A stretch of DNA of 6,990 bases from assembly GCA_026984715.1 (NCBI GenBank), contig JALSRO010000458.1:1-6990 (forward strand). Reading direction: 5' to 3'. Position 1 is the stretch's first letter, and each line of letters starts with the position of its first letter. Of the stretch, positions 5,981 through 6,990 are shown in pieces. The stretch comes from Chromatiales bacterium (GTDB lineage Bacteria > Pseudomonadota > Gammaproteobacteria > Thiohalospirales > Thiohalospiraceae). The notes below the pieces were generated by a model. The model was not told where the DNA came from. It worked only from the letters and a program-made list of their open reading frames with translations, and did not search any database. Made by a program: the position numbers and the translations under genes.

Positions 5981-6043
5981 TGAACGGCATCTAATTTTCC
6001 TTACAAGTAGCCTGGAATAACATATCAAGGGGGTTCTACTCAG

Positions 6044-6403
6044 ATGAAGTTACCATTGCAGATTACCGCCAGAAATATCGAGCTTACCGGGGCAATCGAG
6101 GCAGCAGTACGGGGCAAGGCGCGCAAGCTGGAGCGGTTCCATGATGGAATCGTGAGTTGCAGAGTGGTTGTGGAGGCTCCGCACCGGCACCATCACAAGG
6201 GAGTGATGTATAACGCGTGCATAGATATTACGGTTCCCGGTGGCGAGGTTGTGGTAAAACGTGAACTGCATGAGGATCTCTATGTGGCGATCCGTGCTGC
6301 CTTCGACGCGGCGCGGCGCCAGCTGCAGGACATCTCCCGAAAGAGGCGTGGTGGAGGAAAGAACAGTGTCAAGCTGGTAGAGGAGCAGTTGATGGAGGTG
6401 TAG
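6044..6403 (+). CDS. hpf: Ribosome hibernation promoting factor, short HPF/RaiA family
   Basis: This protein would bind the 30S decoding region of idle ribosomes in stationary phase or stress and inhibit translation, with 100S dimer formation or 70S stabilisation depending on family member. The 119 residues hold one S30AE-type domain: LQITARNIELTGAIEAAVRGKARKLERF (5-32), VSCRVVVEAP (37-46), the HRHHHKG loop (48-54), then CIDITVPGGEVVVKRELHEDLYVAIRAAFDAARRQL to about 95. A basic GGGK tail follows. The RHHHKG and VPGGE features match a proteobacterial subgroup whose members often carry a C-terminal cold-shock domain; none is present here, since the stop and terminator follow directly. ATG 6044 is preceded by AAGGGGG at 6027-6033 (10 bases), a strong ribosome site. 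A weak sigma54-like motif lies upstream at 5965-5980. Confidence 0.94.
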   Translation: MKLPLQITARNIELTGAIEAAVRGKARKLERFHDGIVSCRVVVEAPHRHHHKGVMYNACIDITVPGGEVVVKRELHEDLYVAIRAAFDAARRQLQDISRKRRGGGKNSVKLVEEQLMEV

Positions 6404-6430
6404 CGATAGCTGGCTGGACAACCAAAAGGA

Positions 6431-6458
6431 GAGGCCGCCGTGAGCGGCCTCTTTTTTT
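6431..6458 (+). terminator. Intrinsic terminator after hpf
   Basis: An 8-bp perfect stem GAGGCCGC (6431-6438) with GCGGCCTC (6444-6451), loop CGTGA and seven T (6452-6458), 27 nt past the hpf stop. It lies between hpf and the convergent hemW, and AAAA at 6424-6427 gives only a weak T-run for the opposite strand. Confidence 0.93.
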
Positions 6459-6473
6459 CGATAGCCAGCCGGG

Positions 6474-6990
6474 TCAACAGGTGACGAATAGCTCCAGAAG
6501 ATTGTTGAGGTAGCGTACTCCCCGTGCGGTTGGACGGATTCGCAGGGCGTCCCGGCAGAGGAGTCCCGCCTCTTCGGCCAGCGTCAGCTGTCGCTGGATC
6601 AAGGCCAGAGAGAGTCCGGTATGAGCGGCAAACAGACGGCTTTCGAACCCATCTGTGAGCCGCAGGGTATTCATCATGAATTCGAGAATGATCTGCTGTG
6701 TTTCCAGCCGCTCTTCTCTCTGTATAGCGCTGGGAGACCCGGCTGTGGCGAGGTAGCGGGCAGGATGGCGAACCTTGGTCAGACGGGTGATGGTCTGGCT
6801 GTTGGGATCGGTAAGTTTGCTATGGGCACCGGCACCGATTCCGAGGTAGTCGCCATACTGCCAGTAGTTGAGATTGTGTTGACACCGTTGCCCATCCCTG
6901 GCGTAGGCGGACACTTCGTACTGGTGGTAACCGTGTTTCTGCAGTTCATGTTGCGCTTGCCGCTGAATCCGCCACAGGAGAGTGTCGCTG
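6474..6990 (-). CDS. hemW: Heme chaperone HemW, C-terminal part (5' end outside window)
   Basis: A radical-SAM family protein related to coproporphyrinogen III dehydrogenase HemN but, from work on HemW members, a heme-binding chaperone; older annotation calls it oxygen-independent coproporphyrinogen oxidase-like. The 171 C-terminal residues are seen (the full protein is usually about 380), open to the right edge in frame from 6989. QYEVSAYARDGQRCQHNLNYW contains HNxxYW (6861-6878), the motif that marks HemW rather than HemN and is linked to heme binding. GDYLGIGAGAHSKL follows, then the winged-helix C-terminal domain (LEFMMNTLRLTDGF, LAEEAGLL, PTARGVRYLNNLLELF). The radical-SAM CxxxCxxC motif lies outside the window, so it cannot be checked. 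Convergent with hpf, separated by a terminator. Confidence 0.93.
   Translation of the reverse strand, partial: SDTLLWRIQRQAQHELQKHGYHQYEVSAYARDGQRCQHNLNYWQYGDYLGIGAGAHSKLTDPNSQTITRLTKVRHPARYLATAGSPSAIQREERLETQQIILEFMMNTLRLTDGFESRLFAAHTGLSLALIQRQLTLAEEAGLLCRDALRIRPTARGVRYLNNLLELFVTC

Noticed and set aside
5795..5983. 62-codon open frame within the MITE-like element
   Set aside because: It spans almost exactly the inverted-repeat element, including both ends, and has no domain. It may be annotated as hypothetical elsewhere but is best explained as part of the element.

Overview
The window looks like chromosomal DNA from a gammaproteobacterium. The glucokinase, GlgX, HemW and HPF proteins all read as proteobacterial. 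GC content appears moderately high and gene spacing is ordinary. A sulfur-oxidising Chromatiales-like host is possible, but that is inference only: the evidence is an APS-reductase-type CysH and a stress/HPF gene set, and no taxonomic marker is present.

Layout, left to right. (1) Positions 1-675, minus strand: the N-terminal 225 codons of a CysH-type APS/PAPS reductase, cut by the left edge just after its catalytic Cys. (2) Positions 764-3906, plus strand: a divergently transcribed two-gene operon, glucokinase (glk) and glycogen debranching enzyme (glgX), overlapping by ATGA. GlgX trims branches released from glycogen and Glk phosphorylates free glucose, so the pair serves glycogen and maltodextrin use. 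(3) Positions 3907-6403, plus strand: four small stress-type genes separated by unusually long, repeat-filled gaps. They are a cold-shock domain protein with a strong terminator, a 63-residue two-helix membrane protein, a universal stress protein, and a short HPF/RaiA ribosome hibernation factor with its own terminator. (4) Positions 6474-6990, minus strand: the C-terminal part of the heme chaperone HemW, convergent with hpf.

The most notable content lies in the three large gaps of region 3. Each holds a diverged copy of one imperfectly palindromic element of about 170-245 bp (copies A, B and C at 3951-4195, 4671-4839 and 5573-5759). Their ends are related to TTAACCCGGCAAC followed by an AT-rich core. 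B lies in the opposite orientation to A and C. None has coding capacity, and each sits downstream of a stop codon or terminator. I recognise no named repeat family in them. The third gap also holds a second, unrelated 167-bp inverted-repeat element (5788-5954) with ends like TAACAG..TGTTGAAAA, resembling a MITE or the residue of an insertion sequence. The cluster therefore looks like a landing zone for two families of non-autonomous elements, or a set of structured 3'-UTR/intergenic modules between stress genes.
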